From SAR324 cluster bacterium (GTDB lineage: Bacteria > SAR324 > NAC60-12), in assembly GCA_015231825.1 (NCBI GenBank), contig JADGAV010000011.1, forward strand, positions 59,522 through 123,521: 64,000 nt of DNA, given 5' to 3'. Below, in pieces: positions 30,593 to 39,961 of the stretch; the stretch's first letter is position 1; each line of letters begins with the position of its first letter. A program made the translations under genes and the position numbers. Below the pieces are notes generated by a model. The model was not told the DNA's origin, made no database searches, and saw only the letters and a list, made by a program, of their open reading frames with translations.

Positions 30593-31221
30593 CAAGGATA
30601 TTGATTGCCAGACACGGAAATACTTTTGAGAAGCATGAAACTCCAACCAGGGTCGGCAGGAGAACCGATATTTCTCTGGTAGGAAGCGGAAGAAGACAGG
30701 CTGAAGAGCTGGGAAAATTTCTCAAAGAAAATTACGAATCCATCGCTGCAGTTTTCAGCAGTCGTCTGAAAAGGACCATAGAGACTGCGGAACTGGCGCT
30801 CAGAAGTGCGCAATATGGAATGGCTGTTCAGCAAATGCTGATCTTTGATGAAATCGACTATGGCCCTGATGAAGGAAAAACGGAGGATGAGGTTGTTTCT
30901 CGGCTTGGAAGAAAAGCCCTTCAAGATTGGGACCGGGATGCAGTCGTACCCAGCGGCTGGTTGCTCAACCCTGAAGAAATTATCCAGAACTGGCGGGGTT
31001 TTGCAGAAATGGTCTCTGATCAATATAGTGGTGAAACGGTGTTGGTGGTCACCAGCAATGGAATTGCCCGGTTTGCCCCTTATCTGACTGGGAATATGGA
31101 AACTTTCAAGCAGCACTATGCGATCAAAATTTCTACAGGGGCGGTTTGTTCATTGGTGAAAAGTACACCGGACTGGAAAGCAGAATACTGGAATTTGAAG
31201 GGTCAGGTAAAATTGGTTTAA
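30589..31221 (+). CDS. histidine phosphatase (phosphoglycerate mutase-like) family protein
   Basis: 210-residue branch-1 histidine phosphatase. The catalytic motif is ARHGNTF near the N-terminus. SSRLKRTIETAEL holds the second arginine and FDEIDYGPDEGKTEDEV the acidic segment. The usual GETVLVVTHG near the C-terminus reads GETVLVVTSNG here, so the second catalytic histidine appears replaced by Ser-Asn. It starts within the last codons of kdsB, which suggests a sugar-phosphate or nucleotide-sugar substrate, but this is inference. Confidence 0.85.
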   Translation: MTRILIARHGNTFEKHETPTRVGRRTDISLVGSGRRQAEELGKFLKENYESIAAVFSSRLKRTIETAELALRSAQYGMAVQQMLIFDEIDYGPDEGKTEDEVVSRLGRKALQDWDRDAVVPSGWLLNPEEIIQNWRGFAEMVSDQYSGETVLVVTSNGIARFAPYLTGNMETFKQHYAIKISTGAVCSLVKSTPDWKAEYWNLKGQVKLV

Positions 31222-31225
31222 CAGG

Positions 31226-31843
31226 TTAAAGAAAAGGTTGCAGATCAACTGAAGAAATGCTGCCCGAGCGAACAATTTGATAGGGTGACATGCTTGTATC
31301 AACTATAGTGGAGGGCCTAGTTCCTGAGATTTCACCGCCATCAATCAGAAGATCAAGCGAGTCACCAAGTTGAGAGAGCACTTCGGAGGGTTGCCGGGTT
31401 TCAGGCTGTTCGCTCAAGTTGGCACTGGTTCCTATAATGGGACATTGTCCAATGGAAATGAGTTGCTGGACGATGGAGGCACTCGAAAAACGGACTGCGA
31501 CGGTATGCTTCGGCCCTCTCAGGAAATAGGGCAGCTGTGGGTGAGCAGCTAAAATCAGGGTCAGAGGCCCGGGCCAGAATTGATTCATCAATTTTTCTAT
31601 TTTTGCCGTAAGTGAGACCGTCAATTGCGGGAGCCAGCCCGGGTCAATCAAAAGTGACAAGGGTTTGTGAGAAGGTCGTTGTTTGATCTGAAAAATACGC
31701 TCAACCAGGCTCTCGGAAAATGCATTGCCTCCCAGTCCATAAACTGTTTCGGTTGGAAATGCGATTGTCCCTGAATTTTGCAGGCAGGATTTGATTTGGA
31801 GTTCGTCAGACGGATGCCAGGGTGCGGGAATAACAGTTGTCAT
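31226..31843 (-). CDS. L-threonylcarbamoyladenylate synthase family protein (Sua5/YciO/YrdC)
   Basis: 205 residues with the YrdC fold: GTIAFPTETVYGLGGNAF, KQRPSHKPLSLLI, WPGPLTLIL, RFSS and GTSANLSEQPE. TsaC/Sua5 makes the activated threonine used for the t6A modification of tRNA; YciO paralogues share the fold. The SxxN motif and K-R-P-x-x-K-P support true TsaC-like activity. The start overlaps the stop of the upstream solute-binding gene by 4 nt. It converges with the histidine phosphatase gene. Confidence 0.87.
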   Translation of the reverse strand: MTTVIPAPWHPSDELQIKSCLQNSGTIAFPTETVYGLGGNAFSESLVERIFQIKQRPSHKPLSLLIDPGWLPQLTVSLTAKIEKLMNQFWPGPLTLILAAHPQLPYFLRGPKHTVAVRFSSASIVQQLISIGQCPIIGTSANLSEQPETRQPSEVLSQLGDSLDLLIDGGEISGTRPSTIVDTSMSPYQIVRSGSISSVDLQPFL

Positions 31844-32991
31844 TTGGAATCAATCCAATCAGAAATGGTTTCGAATTTTCCCGATTGAACCCGAGTAATT
31901 CTGAGCTTTGTAATTGCCTGGTGATTTTGAGCGCTGAGAGTAATAGGAGGACTCAGTACGCCGTTCCACTGATCCAGATCTTCAGCTGTGCCAATGACGC
32001 TTTGCCGGGTTAAATTTCTGCCGGAACGATATAAAATCTCCACCATCAGTTCCGCCACTGCCTGCCCATAGATAGTCCAGCGATTGATTGTCAATTCCGG
32101 GTCATATTCCCTGAGGAGAGAACGGTGAAATTGAATCCCGGGATGGTCTGCCTGAGAGGCAAGCGGAAAGGAACTAAGGACTGAAACTCCCTCCATTGCC
32201 TCGACTCCCACCCATTCCAGCAAGCGGCTGTCTGCCAGATCATGTCCCAAATAGATATTACTCTGCGGTCCATGTTTTTGGACACTTTCTAAAAACTGGA
32301 TAGCAGGCAGAGAAGAAGTGAAAAGGACAATTGCTTTGGGATTGAGCTGTCTGATTTGATCCAGATGAGCATCTAAATCGAAAGGGAGCATTGGATGAGT
32401 CATGGTGTGGGTGGGGGTATGATTTGCTGTCAGCAATGTCGAAAGATGTTCGCTTGCTTCTTTCATCTGAGGATCATCACGGTGCCAAACGACAACTTGT
32501 TCTCCAGGGTGAGATTGCAGCAAGTATTTTGCAAGAGCCCTTCCTTCCACACGTGGAGTTGGTTGAAAGCCAAAAACTGTTTCTTTTACAGGTTCGGTCC
32601 ATTGCGGGTCGCTGGAACCCACAAAAAAATCGGGGACTTTTAAAGACTGCAGCCACGCGCTAACAGAAGCGTGAGTTGCCGTTCCAAGTCCGTTTAAAAT
32701 GAGAAAAACGGGTTTCCGCAAAACGAGCTCGCGAATCACTTCCTGAGTACGAATTGCTTGAAAACCATCATCAGCATAATGATATTTGATCGATCGTCCA
32801 TGAACTCCCCCCTGCTCATTGACAAAACGAAAATAGATTTCGGTACTTTTACTGATCGCCGAAAATTTTGCTGCCATCCCTGTCAAAGGCTGATGACTGC
32901 CGAGTAAAATTTCGCGTTGTTTTATTCCAGGGGCTGCAAATGCCGATAAACTTACCAAGCAGAGGCAAACAAGCCAAAAACACTGTTTCAT
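31840..32991 (-). CDS. branched-chain amino-acid-type ABC substrate-binding protein (orphan)
   Basis: 383-residue periplasmic binding protein of the LivJ type (type I fold). Signal peptide 1-19 (VCLCLVSLSAFA). The mature start REILLGSHQPLTGMAA and NEQGGVHGRSIKYHYADDG match the first lobe, and FTSSLPAIQFLESVQ the second. No permease or ATPase gene adjoins; instead it sits between a lipoprotein gene (12 nt upstream) and a Sua5-like gene. It may serve a transporter encoded elsewhere or act as a sensor subunit. The ligand is unknown. Confidence 0.85.
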   Translation of the reverse strand: MKQCFWLVCLCLVSLSAFAAPGIKQREILLGSHQPLTGMAAKFSAISKSTEIYFRFVNEQGGVHGRSIKYHYADDGFQAIRTQEVIRELVLRKPVFLILNGLGTATHASVSAWLQSLKVPDFFVGSSDPQWTEPVKETVFGFQPTPRVEGRALAKYLLQSHPGEQVVVWHRDDPQMKEASEHLSTLLTANHTPTHTMTHPMLPFDLDAHLDQIRQLNPKAIVLFTSSLPAIQFLESVQKHGPQSNIYLGHDLADSRLLEWVGVEAMEGVSVLSSFPLASQADHPGIQFHRSLLREYDPELTINRWTIYGQAVAELMVEILYRSGRNLTRQSVIGTAEDLDQWNGVLSPPITLSAQNHQAITKLRITRVQSGKFETISDWIDSK

Positions 32992-33002
32992 AAACCGGAC
33001 AA

Positions 33003-34091
33003 TTAGTTGGTGAGTGAATTATTTTTTGCTGTGTATTGGTAAACCCCGTCTCGATAAAAAAAATAAGGGTACAAGGCCAAATTCTGAGAGAATTGATAGA
33101 AGTAGTCATCTGATTTGCTGAGATATGGCGCTTTTTTAAGACTCCATAGACGCGAGTCTTGATCCAGTGCAAGTTGATAGACCCCAAAATCCACAAATGC
33201 CCGTTGTTGCTCGTGATTTAAATAAAGGGTGCTCGGCATAAAATCAGTTCGTTCTGAAGAAGTAACTTCAATTTCCGAACCTTTCAAAGCAATGCTGTAT
33301 CGGATCAGACGGGAAGGAAACCACGGTTCAGGAAGGGAAGACCGGGGGGCTAGAAGTTGACTTCGGTGTTCTAAAACGGTCTGGGTTGGCGCCGAAGAAT
33401 TGGTTTGCAGGCTGCCGACAGTTTGATCGGGAATCAAGCCCCTGAAATTTACAAATTTTCTGAACTCTTCTTTGGTTCTTTGTCCTGGAGTGACCCGTTT
33501 TAGCCTCAATCCGATCGCGTTGATTGTATAATGAGGCAATTCTTTCAGAGAGTATTTATAAAGGAGGTCTTCTACAAAGAAAATCCCGGTTTCATTGGAA
33601 ATATCAGCAGTGAGAGTTTTGCCGCTGGGGGTGTTGATTACAATCTGGAGCTGCATTTGACTTGCCAAACGAATGTTTGCTTGCAGACGATCAAACTCAA
33701 GTTTGACTTTTCCTGAAATCAGCACCTTTAACCAATGGGCCTGCTCTGTTTGCGCTTTGGCAAAAGAAGGGTTTTGGATGATTGAGGTTTCCAGTCTGCG
33801 ATAGGCTTTCTTGAATTCCTTCTTGTTCAGATAGTCTGTATATCGGTTTAAATTTTGTTCTGATACCAGAATGTTGGTTCGCTTTAAAGCCGCTTCGGCT
33901 TCTTTGTTATCTGAATCTTCGATAAATGCCAGTCGGTATTCAATGGATGCTTCTTCCAGCCGTTTTTTATTCTCCAACTCCTGAGCATCACGAAAATGGT
34001 AGGAACAAGAGGCTGAAGTGGAGACCACCAAAAGCAGAAAAAAGAATTTTGTTCGGTAAGGGGATCGCGTCTGAAAAAAGGAGATCTGCAT
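33003..34091 (-). CDS. putative lipoprotein with TPR-like N-terminal region
   Basis: 362 residues, not a recognised family. The N-terminal hydrophobic stretch (FFFLLLVVSTSASC) ends in a lipobox-like site, so the protein is probably lipid-anchored. Residues about 30-130 are helical with TPR-like spacing (EASIEYRLAFIEDSDNKEAEAAL, AYRRLETSIIQNPSFAKA). The remainder is predicted mixed beta and includes a possible carboxypeptidase-regulatory-like beta segment (MQLQIVINTPSGKTLTADISN). ATG at 34091 is preferred to a TTG at 34115. It is the first gene of a three-gene leftward unit. Confidence 0.7.
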   Translation of the reverse strand: MQISFFQTRSPYRTKFFFLLLVVSTSASCSYHFRDAQELENKKRLEEASIEYRLAFIEDSDNKEAEAALKRTNILVSEQNLNRYTDYLNKKEFKKAYRRLETSIIQNPSFAKAQTEQAHWLKVLISGKVKLEFDRLQANIRLASQMQLQIVINTPSGKTLTADISNETGIFFVEDLLYKYSLKELPHYTINAIGLRLKRVTPGQRTKEEFRKFVNFRGLIPDQTVGSLQTNSSAPTQTVLEHRSQLLAPRSSLPEPWFPSRLIRYSIALKGSEIEVTSSERTDFMPSTLYLNHEQQRAFVDFGVYQLALDQDSRLWSLKKAPYLSKSDDYFYQFSQNLALYPYFFYRDGVYQYTAKNNSLTN

Positions 34092-34146
34092 ACTTTGATT
34101 TAAATGGAAGTTCAATATTTGCTTTTCTGATTGTTGAATCTGGGGG

Positions 34147-35622
34147 TCAATTGCCTTCTACTGAAGGATAGTTGGGTGCTTCTTCCGTAATGAACACATC
34201 ATGAACGTGGCTTTCCTTCAAACCCGCATTGGTAATCTTGACAAAACGGGGTTTGGTTCGTAGTTCCTCGATAGTTTGACATCCCGTGTAGCCCATTCCA
34301 GCCCTCAAGCCTCCAATGAATTGATGCAAAGTCTCTGATAGAGGACCTTTGTAGGGGACTCGTGCTTCAATGCCTTCAGGAACCAGTTTCATGTCCTCCA
34401 CTTCGGTTTGAAAATAACGATCCTTGCTGCCTTCTTTCATGGCTCCCAATGATCCCATCCCGCGATACATTTTGTAGCGTCGTCCCTGATAAAGGACAAC
34501 AGAACCAGGAGTTTCAGAAGTCCCGGCAAGTGCGCTACCAATCATAACGGAGTGAGCACCGCAGGCCAGGGCTTTGACCACGTCCCCTGAAAATTTGATT
34601 CCCCCGTCTGAAATGATCGGTATGTCATATTTTTCGGCAATTGGGAGAACACTATCGATTGCCGTAATTTGGGGAACACCGGTTCCTGCGACAACTCGGG
34701 TTGTACAGATTGAACCAGGGCCAATTCCGACTTTTACTGCGTCAACTCCTGCTTTGATCAATGCCAATGCCGCTTCTCCTGTTGCAATATTGCCTCCGAT
34801 TATTTCCAGATTCGGGAAATTGGAGCGCAGGATCATGATGCTTTCCAAAACCCCTTTCGAATGCCCATGGGCGGTGTCAACAACCACTACATCTACTTCT
34901 GCCTGGATCAATGCATCCACTCTCTGCACCAAATCTGCAGACACTCCGACAGCAGCCCCCACACGAAGACGGCCGGCGTCATCTTTGTTTGCATGAGGGT
35001 ATTGCTTTGACTTTTCAATATCTTTGATTGTGATCAGTCCGACGAGTTCATATTCTTCAGAAACAACGAGAAGTTTTTCTATTCGGTAACGATGAAGCAG
35101 CTTTTTTGCGTCTTCTAAATCAATACCGGGAGAGACGGTCACCAGCTTGTCACGTCCTCTGGTCATTACTTCTTCCACCCGCAGTTCAAAATTTGTTTCA
35201 AATCGAAGATCCCTGTTGGTCAAAATTCCAACCAGTTCTTTTCCTTGAGTGACGGGAACTCCTGAAATATGATGTTTCTGCATCAAGTCCAATGCATCGC
35301 GGACCGGTTGTGAAGGAGACACAGTAATGGGATCAGTGATCATTCCGCTTTCAGAACGTTTGACTTGTTCAACATGACGAGCATGTTCCGAAATTGGCAT
35401 ATTTTTATGAATAATTCCAATTCCTCCTTCTTGCGCCATAGCGATGGCGGTCTGGTATTCGGTCAAGGTGTCCATTGCTGCGCTGATAAGAGGTATGTTG
35501 AGGGTGAGATTTCGGCTGAGGCGAGTTTCGATAGCACACTGCGCAGGCAGGATTTCTGAAAAACCAGGTACGAGTAAAATATCATCAAAGGTTAAACTGC
35601 TGTCCATTCGTTCTTTAAGCAT
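34147..35622 (-). CDS. guaB: IMP dehydrogenase GuaB
   Basis: Oxidises IMP to XMP, the committed step to guanine nucleotides. The 491 residues show [13 protein letters not shown], two CBS domains (about 95-205), the catalytic loop [11 protein letters not shown] with its cysteine, [15 protein letters not shown], and the flap [14 protein letters not shown]. The ATG at 35622 has AAAGGA 5 nt upstream; a second ATG lies at residue 6. Purine genes (purD-E, purN, prs) lie about 2 kb away on the other strand. Confidence 0.96.
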   Translation of the reverse strand: MLKERMDSSLTFDDILLVPGFSEILPAQCAIETRLSRNLTLNIPLISAAMDTLTEYQTAIAMAQEGGIGIIHKNMPISEHARHVEQVKRSESGMITDPITVSPSQPVRDALDLMQKHHISGVPVTQGKELVGILTNRDLRFETNFELRVEEVMTRGRDKLVTVSPGIDLEDAKKLLHRYRIEKLLVVSEEYELVGLITIKDIEKSKQYPHANKDDAGRLRVGAAVGVSADLVQRVDALIQAEVDVVVVDTAHGHSKGVLESIMILRSNFPNLEIIGGNIATGEAALALIKAGVDAVKVGIGPGSICTTRVVAGTGVPQITAIDSVLPIAEKYDIPIISDGGIKFSGDVVKALACGAHSVMIGSALAGTSETPGSVVLYQGRRYKMYRGMGSLGAMKEGSKDRYFQTEVEDMKLVPEGIEARVPYKGPLSETLHQFIGGLRAGMGYTGCQTIEELRTKPRFVKITNAGLKESHVHDVFITEEAPNYPSVEGN

Positions 35623-36068
35623 GGGATCCTTTGTCGCAAGATGACAATAAAGATGTTGAGGAAAAAGTATTCAGTATTCAGAGTAACACAGAGAAGCTTG
35701 GATAGCTCTAGCTGGAGGAAGGCAAACGTGTTCTTTCCTTTTCAGAAAGTCAAGTTATATGAATGCTTCAAAACCTTCTTCAAAACCGAATCCTATCGAT
35801 CAAATTTTAAAGGAATTATAGGGTATTATTGAAATTTTGTAAATATCCGGAAACCCACTTTTACTCTCCTCGGAAAGATCCGCACTTTTTTTGATCTGGA
35901 CATTTATATCAAGAAAAATTATCTTTTAAGATTAACAAATCGTACTAAATTCGTGTTTTTCATTGACGTGGAAAGTCTTGAAAGAACGGGAATTTTTGCA
36001 GGATTAAAACAATCTTTCTTAACAGATTTATGAGAAGCAGCAGAGGGATTGATGCTTTAAGGAAAATT
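35623..36068. other. 446-bp divergent intergenic region between guaB and the Deg protease gene
   Basis: AT-rich and without a supportable gene. It must contain the promoters for both genes. A TTGACG occurs at 35963-35968 but no good -10 box is found 17 bp on. A heat-shock-type CTTGAAA occurs at about 35977, again without its partner element. Confidence 0.4.
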
Positions 36069-37490
36069 ATGAAGTGCAATAACAAATGGATCATTTCGTT
36101 TGGCTTATTATTCTTTAATTTTGCGTTCAATGTTGCATTTGCTGATGAAGCAGCAATTGAAGCATTGATCAATGCTTCAAAAGCTCGAGCAACCATTGTC
36201 AAAAGAGTTCAAGATGCAGTCGTCCATATCCGAGTCTCAAATGTGATTCAGCGTCAGGACAGTTCCAGCAACCCGAGTCCGTTTGATGATGAATTTTTTG
36301 ACCGGTTTTTCAAGGGAGAACGTCCGGATCAGCCCAATTCCAGAAAGCAGGAGGGTATGGGATCCGGTTCAATTCTGGATAAAAATGGTTATATTCTGAC
36401 CAACAATCATGTGGTTGGCAAAGCTGACAAAATTACGGTCATTTTGAATTCTGGAGAGGAAGTTGAAGCAAAATTGATTGGAACGGATCCACCTTCTGAC
36501 ATCGCTGTTATAAAAATTGACGGAGACAGTCTGCCAACGCTTCCCTATGGAGATTCTGATCAAATGGATGTTGGCGAATCTGTGATTGCCATTGGCAACC
36601 CCTTTGGATTGGCTCAAACAGTAACGTTTGGAATTATTAGTGCAAAAGGGCGATCCAACATTGGTATTACCGACTATGAAGACTTTATTCAAACCGACGC
36701 GGCAATTAATCCGGGAAACAGCGGCGGTCCCTTGATCAATCTTAGGGGGGAAATAATTGGCGTGAATACCGCCATTTTCACCAGGAATGGAGGGTATCAG
36801 GGTATCGGATTTGCTGTCCCGATCAAAATGGCCCGCAGCATCATGGAAGATTTGATCAACATAGGCAGTGTTTCACGAGGTTGGTTGGGAGTTGGTATTC
36901 AGGATATTGACAATCGTTTGGCAAAAGCGTTTGGTTTGGAAAACACAAATGGTTCTCTCATTACCAGCGTTTTTGAAGATACTCCTGCTGAAGCGGCAGG
37001 ACTTCAAAAAGGTGATGTCGTGATTGGATTGAATGGAAAAACTATTCGAAATATGACGCAGTTCCGCAACGAAATTGCAGCAGCACGAGCCAATTCTGTT
37101 GTAGAACTCGAACTCATCCGAAAAGGTGAAACAAAAATCATTCAAGTCAAGCTGGGAGAAAGACCTGAAGATCCAACGATCGCAAAAAAGAAGCCGGAAG
37201 AAAATGTTGTTTTGGGTATTACCGTAGAAGCGTTAACCCCTGAAAAATCAAAACAACTAGGATACGAGGAAGGAACTGGGGTTCTGATTACCAAAATTGA
37301 AGAAAAGTCTGCAGCAGCAAAAGCCGGGTTAAGGGTTGGAAATCTGATTGTAGAAGTCGACCGAAAAACAATCACGAATATTGAGGAATTCAAGAATACA
37401 ATCGAAGAGGCGAATATAGAAGAAGGAGTTTTGTTTCTGATCAGGACTCAACAAACGTCTCAATATATCATCGTTTCTGAAGCCCCATAA
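36069..37490 (+). CDS. periplasmic Deg/HtrA serine protease (DegP/DegQ/MucD family)
   Basis: 473-residue protease-chaperone for misfolded envelope proteins. Signal peptide 1-25 (ISFGLLFFNFAFNVAFA). Trypsin-like domain with the triad in NNHVVGKA (His), PPSDIAVIKI (Asp) and NPGNSGGPL (Ser), then two PDZ domains (about 270-365 and 385-470: GWLGVGIQD, GTGVLITKI). ATG at 36069 is chosen because AAGGA precedes it and it starts the signal peptide; an upstream ATG at 36030 would add 13 residues. A perfect 24-bp palindrome lies at codons 30-37. purD-E follows 20 nt after the stop. Confidence 0.93.
   Translation: MKCNNKWIISFGLLFFNFAFNVAFADEAAIEALINASKARATIVKRVQDAVVHIRVSNVIQRQDSSSNPSPFDDEFFDRFFKGERPDQPNSRKQEGMGSGSILDKNGYILTNNHVVGKADKITVILNSGEEVEAKLIGTDPPSDIAVIKIDGDSLPTLPYGDSDQMDVGESVIAIGNPFGLAQTVTFGIISAKGRSNIGITDYEDFIQTDAAINPGNSGGPLINLRGEIIGVNTAIFTRNGGYQGIGFAVPIKMARSIMEDLINIGSVSRGWLGVGIQDIDNRLAKAFGLENTNGSLITSVFEDTPAEAAGLQKGDVVIGLNGKTIRNMTQFRNEIAAARANSVVELELIRKGETKIIQVKLGERPEDPTIAKKKPEENVVLGITVEALTPEKSKQLGYEEGTGVLITKIEEKSAAAKAGLRVGNLIVEVDRKTITNIEEFKNTIEEANIEEGVLFLIRTQQTSQYIIVSEAP
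36157..36180. repeat. perfect 24-bp palindrome inside the Deg protease gene
   Basis: TTGAAGCATTGA at 36157-36168 is followed directly by its exact reverse complement at 36169-36180. It begins 88 bp after the start codon, at the junction of signal peptide and mature protein. It also encodes normal protein (EALINAS region). As RNA it could fold into a tight hairpin; as DNA it is a symmetric binding site. Confidence 0.7.
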
Positions 37491-37510
37491 ACATCATTTG
37501 GTTAGAAGAT

Positions 37511-39295
37511 ATGAAAGTTCTAATTGTCGGCAGTGGTGGCAGGGAACACGCGCTTGCCTGGAAAATGAAACAGAGCCCCCAAGTGAGCCAAGTCTTTGTT
37601 GCGCCCGGCAATGATGGAATGCGTTCTGTTGCAGAATTGGTTTCTGCCAGGACCAACGAAGCCATATTGTCATTTATTCAACGAGAAAAAGTTGATTTGA
37701 CTTTTGTTGGGCAGGAAGCCTATCTCGTCGATGGCTTGGTTGATCAGATTGAATCAGCAGGTTTTAAAGCCTTTGGTCCAACCGCAGCCGCTGCAGCGCT
37801 GGAAGGCAGCAAAGCATTTTCAAAAGACTTTATGCATCGCCATCAGATTCCAACCGCTCGGTATGAAATTTTTCGTGAGGAAGACAAAGCATTCGCATAT
37901 TTAGAGTCTATGAATGCTCCTTATGTGATCAAGGCGAGTGGTCTGGCGGCAGGAAAAGGTGCGGTCATCTGTCAGGACTTGGAAGAAGCTCAAAATACTG
38001 TGCGACAAATGTTGTCTGGTCAGGCGTTTGGTGAGTCAGGGAGAACACTTGTCATTGAAGAATTCATGAATGGCGAAGAAGCTTCCTTTTTTGTTTTGAC
38101 AGATGGAAAGGATTTTGTCGCTTTTCCTTCTTGTCAGGATCATAAACGTATCGGAGAGCTGGATCAAGGGCTCAATACAGGAGGAATGGGTGCTTATTCT
38201 CCTGCTCCAATTGTGACTCCGGAGATTGAAAAAATCATCATTGATAGAATTGTAAAACCGACCATATCTGGGATGGCAGCAGAAGGAAACCCGTATAAAG
38301 GAGTGCTTTATATCGGTTTGATGATTGATCATGGTGAAGCAAAGGTGGTAGAATACAATTGTCGATTTGGTGATCCGGAATGCCAGGTTCTGATGTTGAA
38401 ACTGAAGAGTGATCTTTACGGACTGGCGGTGGCAGCAGCGGAAGGAAAGCTCGCTCAGGAAATTGTGGAATGGCATTCAGAATCTGCAGTTTGCGTGATA
38501 TTGGCTTCAGGCGGCTATCCTGAACAAATTGAAAAAGGGAAAATCATTTCCGGAATCGAGTTACTCCCTTCAGATTCCAAGCCAGAACGGCAATCCTCCC
38601 AGATATTTCATTCGGGAACACGCCTGGATGGGTCTGTTTACCGGACCGATGGCGGGCGAGTCATAGGGGTTGCCAGCATAGGAATAAATCTTGAAAAAGC
38701 GTTGCAGCAAGCCTATCAAAACATTGGAAAAATCTATTGGGAAGGAATGGTATATCGCCGGGACATAGGGTCAAAAGGTCTGATGCACTGTCGCGATATG
38801 AGGCCAGAGAAGAGCGTGGGCATTGTCATAGGCAGTAAGAGCGATCTGGAAATTGCGAGAAAAGCAACAGCACTTTTAGAGCGATTTGAAGTCGGTTATC
38901 GTTTCTGCATTACTTCTGCACACCGTTCTCCCATCAGAACTCGGGAATTTATTAATCAGTCTGAAGCAATGGGTGTTGAGGTCTTTATTGCCATGGCGGG
39001 CATGGCAGCCCATCTTCCCGGGGTGGTTGCTGCAGAAACAACAAAACCGGTGATTGGAGTTCCTATTGTTTCAACTCTGGACGGGATGGATTCTCTGCTT
39101 GCCATTGCTCAAATGCCTCCTGGAGTCCCTGTTGCTACGATGGCTACAAATGGTGCAGTGAATGCCGCTATTCTTTCCCTTCAAATCCTGTCCTTACGAT
39201 ACACTGACCTCCGTGCGAAACTGAAACTTTATAAAATTGAAATGGAGCAACAGGTCGTTGTTTCCCACAAAGAAGCCGGATTGGAGTCGATCTGA
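37511..39295 (+). CDS. purD: PurD-PurE fusion: phosphoribosylamine-glycine ligase plus N5-CAIR mutase-like domain
   Basis: 594 residues combining two purine enzymes. Residues 1-430 are GAR synthetase (PurD): VLIVGSGGREHALAWK, ATP-grasp segments KASGLAAGKGA and EEFMNGEEASFF, FNTGGMG-type LNTGGMGAYSPAP, and NCRFGDPE. Residues about 436-594 are a PurE domain: VGIVIGSKSDLE, TSAHRSP, AMAGMAAHLPGVVAAET and GVPIVSTLDGMDSLLAI. It keeps class I PurE motifs, with changes at glycine positions (IGSKSD rather than MGSDSD; AGMAAHLPG rather than AGGAAHLPG). purN begins in the stop codon. No purK is in the window. Confidence 0.9.
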   Translation: MKVLIVGSGGREHALAWKMKQSPQVSQVFVAPGNDGMRSVAELVSARTNEAILSFIQREKVDLTFVGQEAYLVDGLVDQIESAGFKAFGPTAAAAALEGSKAFSKDFMHRHQIPTARYEIFREEDKAFAYLESMNAPYVIKASGLAAGKGAVICQDLEEAQNTVRQMLSGQAFGESGRTLVIEEFMNGEEASFFVLTDGKDFVAFPSCQDHKRIGELDQGLNTGGMGAYSPAPIVTPEIEKIIIDRIVKPTISGMAAEGNPYKGVLYIGLMIDHGEAKVVEYNCRFGDPECQVLMLKLKSDLYGLAVAAAEGKLAQEIVEWHSESAVCVILASGGYPEQIEKGKIISGIELLPSDSKPERQSSQIFHSGTRLDGSVYRTDGGRVIGVASIGINLEKALQQAYQNIGKIYWEGMVYRRDIGSKGLMHCRDMRPEKSVGIVIGSKSDLEIARKATALLERFEVGYRFCITSAHRSPIRTREFINQSEAMGVEVFIAMAGMAAHLPGVVAAETTKPVIGVPIVSTLDGMDSLLAIAQMPPGVPVATMATNGAVNAAILSLQILSLRYTDLRAKLKLYKIEMEQQVVVSHKEAGLESI

Positions 39296-39927
39296 TGTCC
39301 TCTCCTTTGCCTGTAGGTATTTTAGTGTCGGGAAGCGGCACGAATTTACAAGCAATTATTGATCAGCAGGAATCCGGTGACCTCCCGATTGACATAAAAA
39401 TAGTGATTTCCAACGTTGAAGCAGTTTTAGCATTACAGCGCGCTCAGCGGCATGGAATCGATACCCGATACATATCGCATAAAAGCTTTGCTTCTCGGCT
39501 GGCATTTGATATAGAGCTGACCAGGGTGTTGGAAAAATATCGAGTTGAACTGGTCGTCCTTGCCGGCTTCATGAGATTATTGTCCTCTGACTTTGTTGCT
39601 CACTGGAAGCACCGTCTCATCAATGTTCACCCTTCAATTCTGCCAGCTTTTCCCGGATTGCATGCCCAGCGTCAAGCGATTGACTATGGTGCCAAGCTTT
39701 CTGGGTGTTCCGTCTTTTTTGTAGATGAAGGAATGGATACGGGTTCTTCAATTATTCAAGCCGCTGTTCCAGTTTTGTCCGACGATACTGAAGAATCCCT
39801 TTCAGAACGCATACTACGTGAAGAACATCGGATTTTACCTCAGGCGATACGATGGATTGCCGAAGGGGCAATCCGCATTGAAGGAAGGCGGATTTATACT
39901 CCGGAGAATAATTCGGAGGTCAATTGA
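39295..39927 (+). CDS. purN: phosphoribosylglycinamide formyltransferase PurN
   Basis: Formylates GAR using 10-formyl-tetrahydrofolate. The 210 residues show VGILVSGSGTNLQAIID, ISNVEAVLALQRA, LAGFMRLLS, the catalytic NVHPSILPAFPG-type segment (Asn-x-His) and VDEGMDTGSSI with the catalytic aspartate. It overlaps the PurD-PurE stop as TGATG, so translation is coupled, and it uses the PurD product as its substrate. Confidence 0.95.
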   Translation: MSSPLPVGILVSGSGTNLQAIIDQQESGDLPIDIKIVISNVEAVLALQRAQRHGIDTRYISHKSFASRLAFDIELTRVLEKYRVELVVLAGFMRLLSSDFVAHWKHRLINVHPSILPAFPGLHAQRQAIDYGAKLSGCSVFFVDEGMDTGSSIIQAAVPVLSDDTEESLSERILREEHRILPQAIRWIAEGAIRIEGRRIYTPENNSEVN

Positions 39928-39961
39928 ACAGTACTTGTGAGTCACAGGAAATTGGGTTGAT

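Noticed and set aside
35641..35832. 63-codon forward frame between guaB and the Deg protease gene
   Set aside because: No ribosome binding site, low-complexity basic/aromatic composition and no known features.
35963..35990. sigma-70 or heat-shock promoter for the Deg protease gene
   Set aside because: The -35-like words have no acceptable -10 partner at a proper distance.
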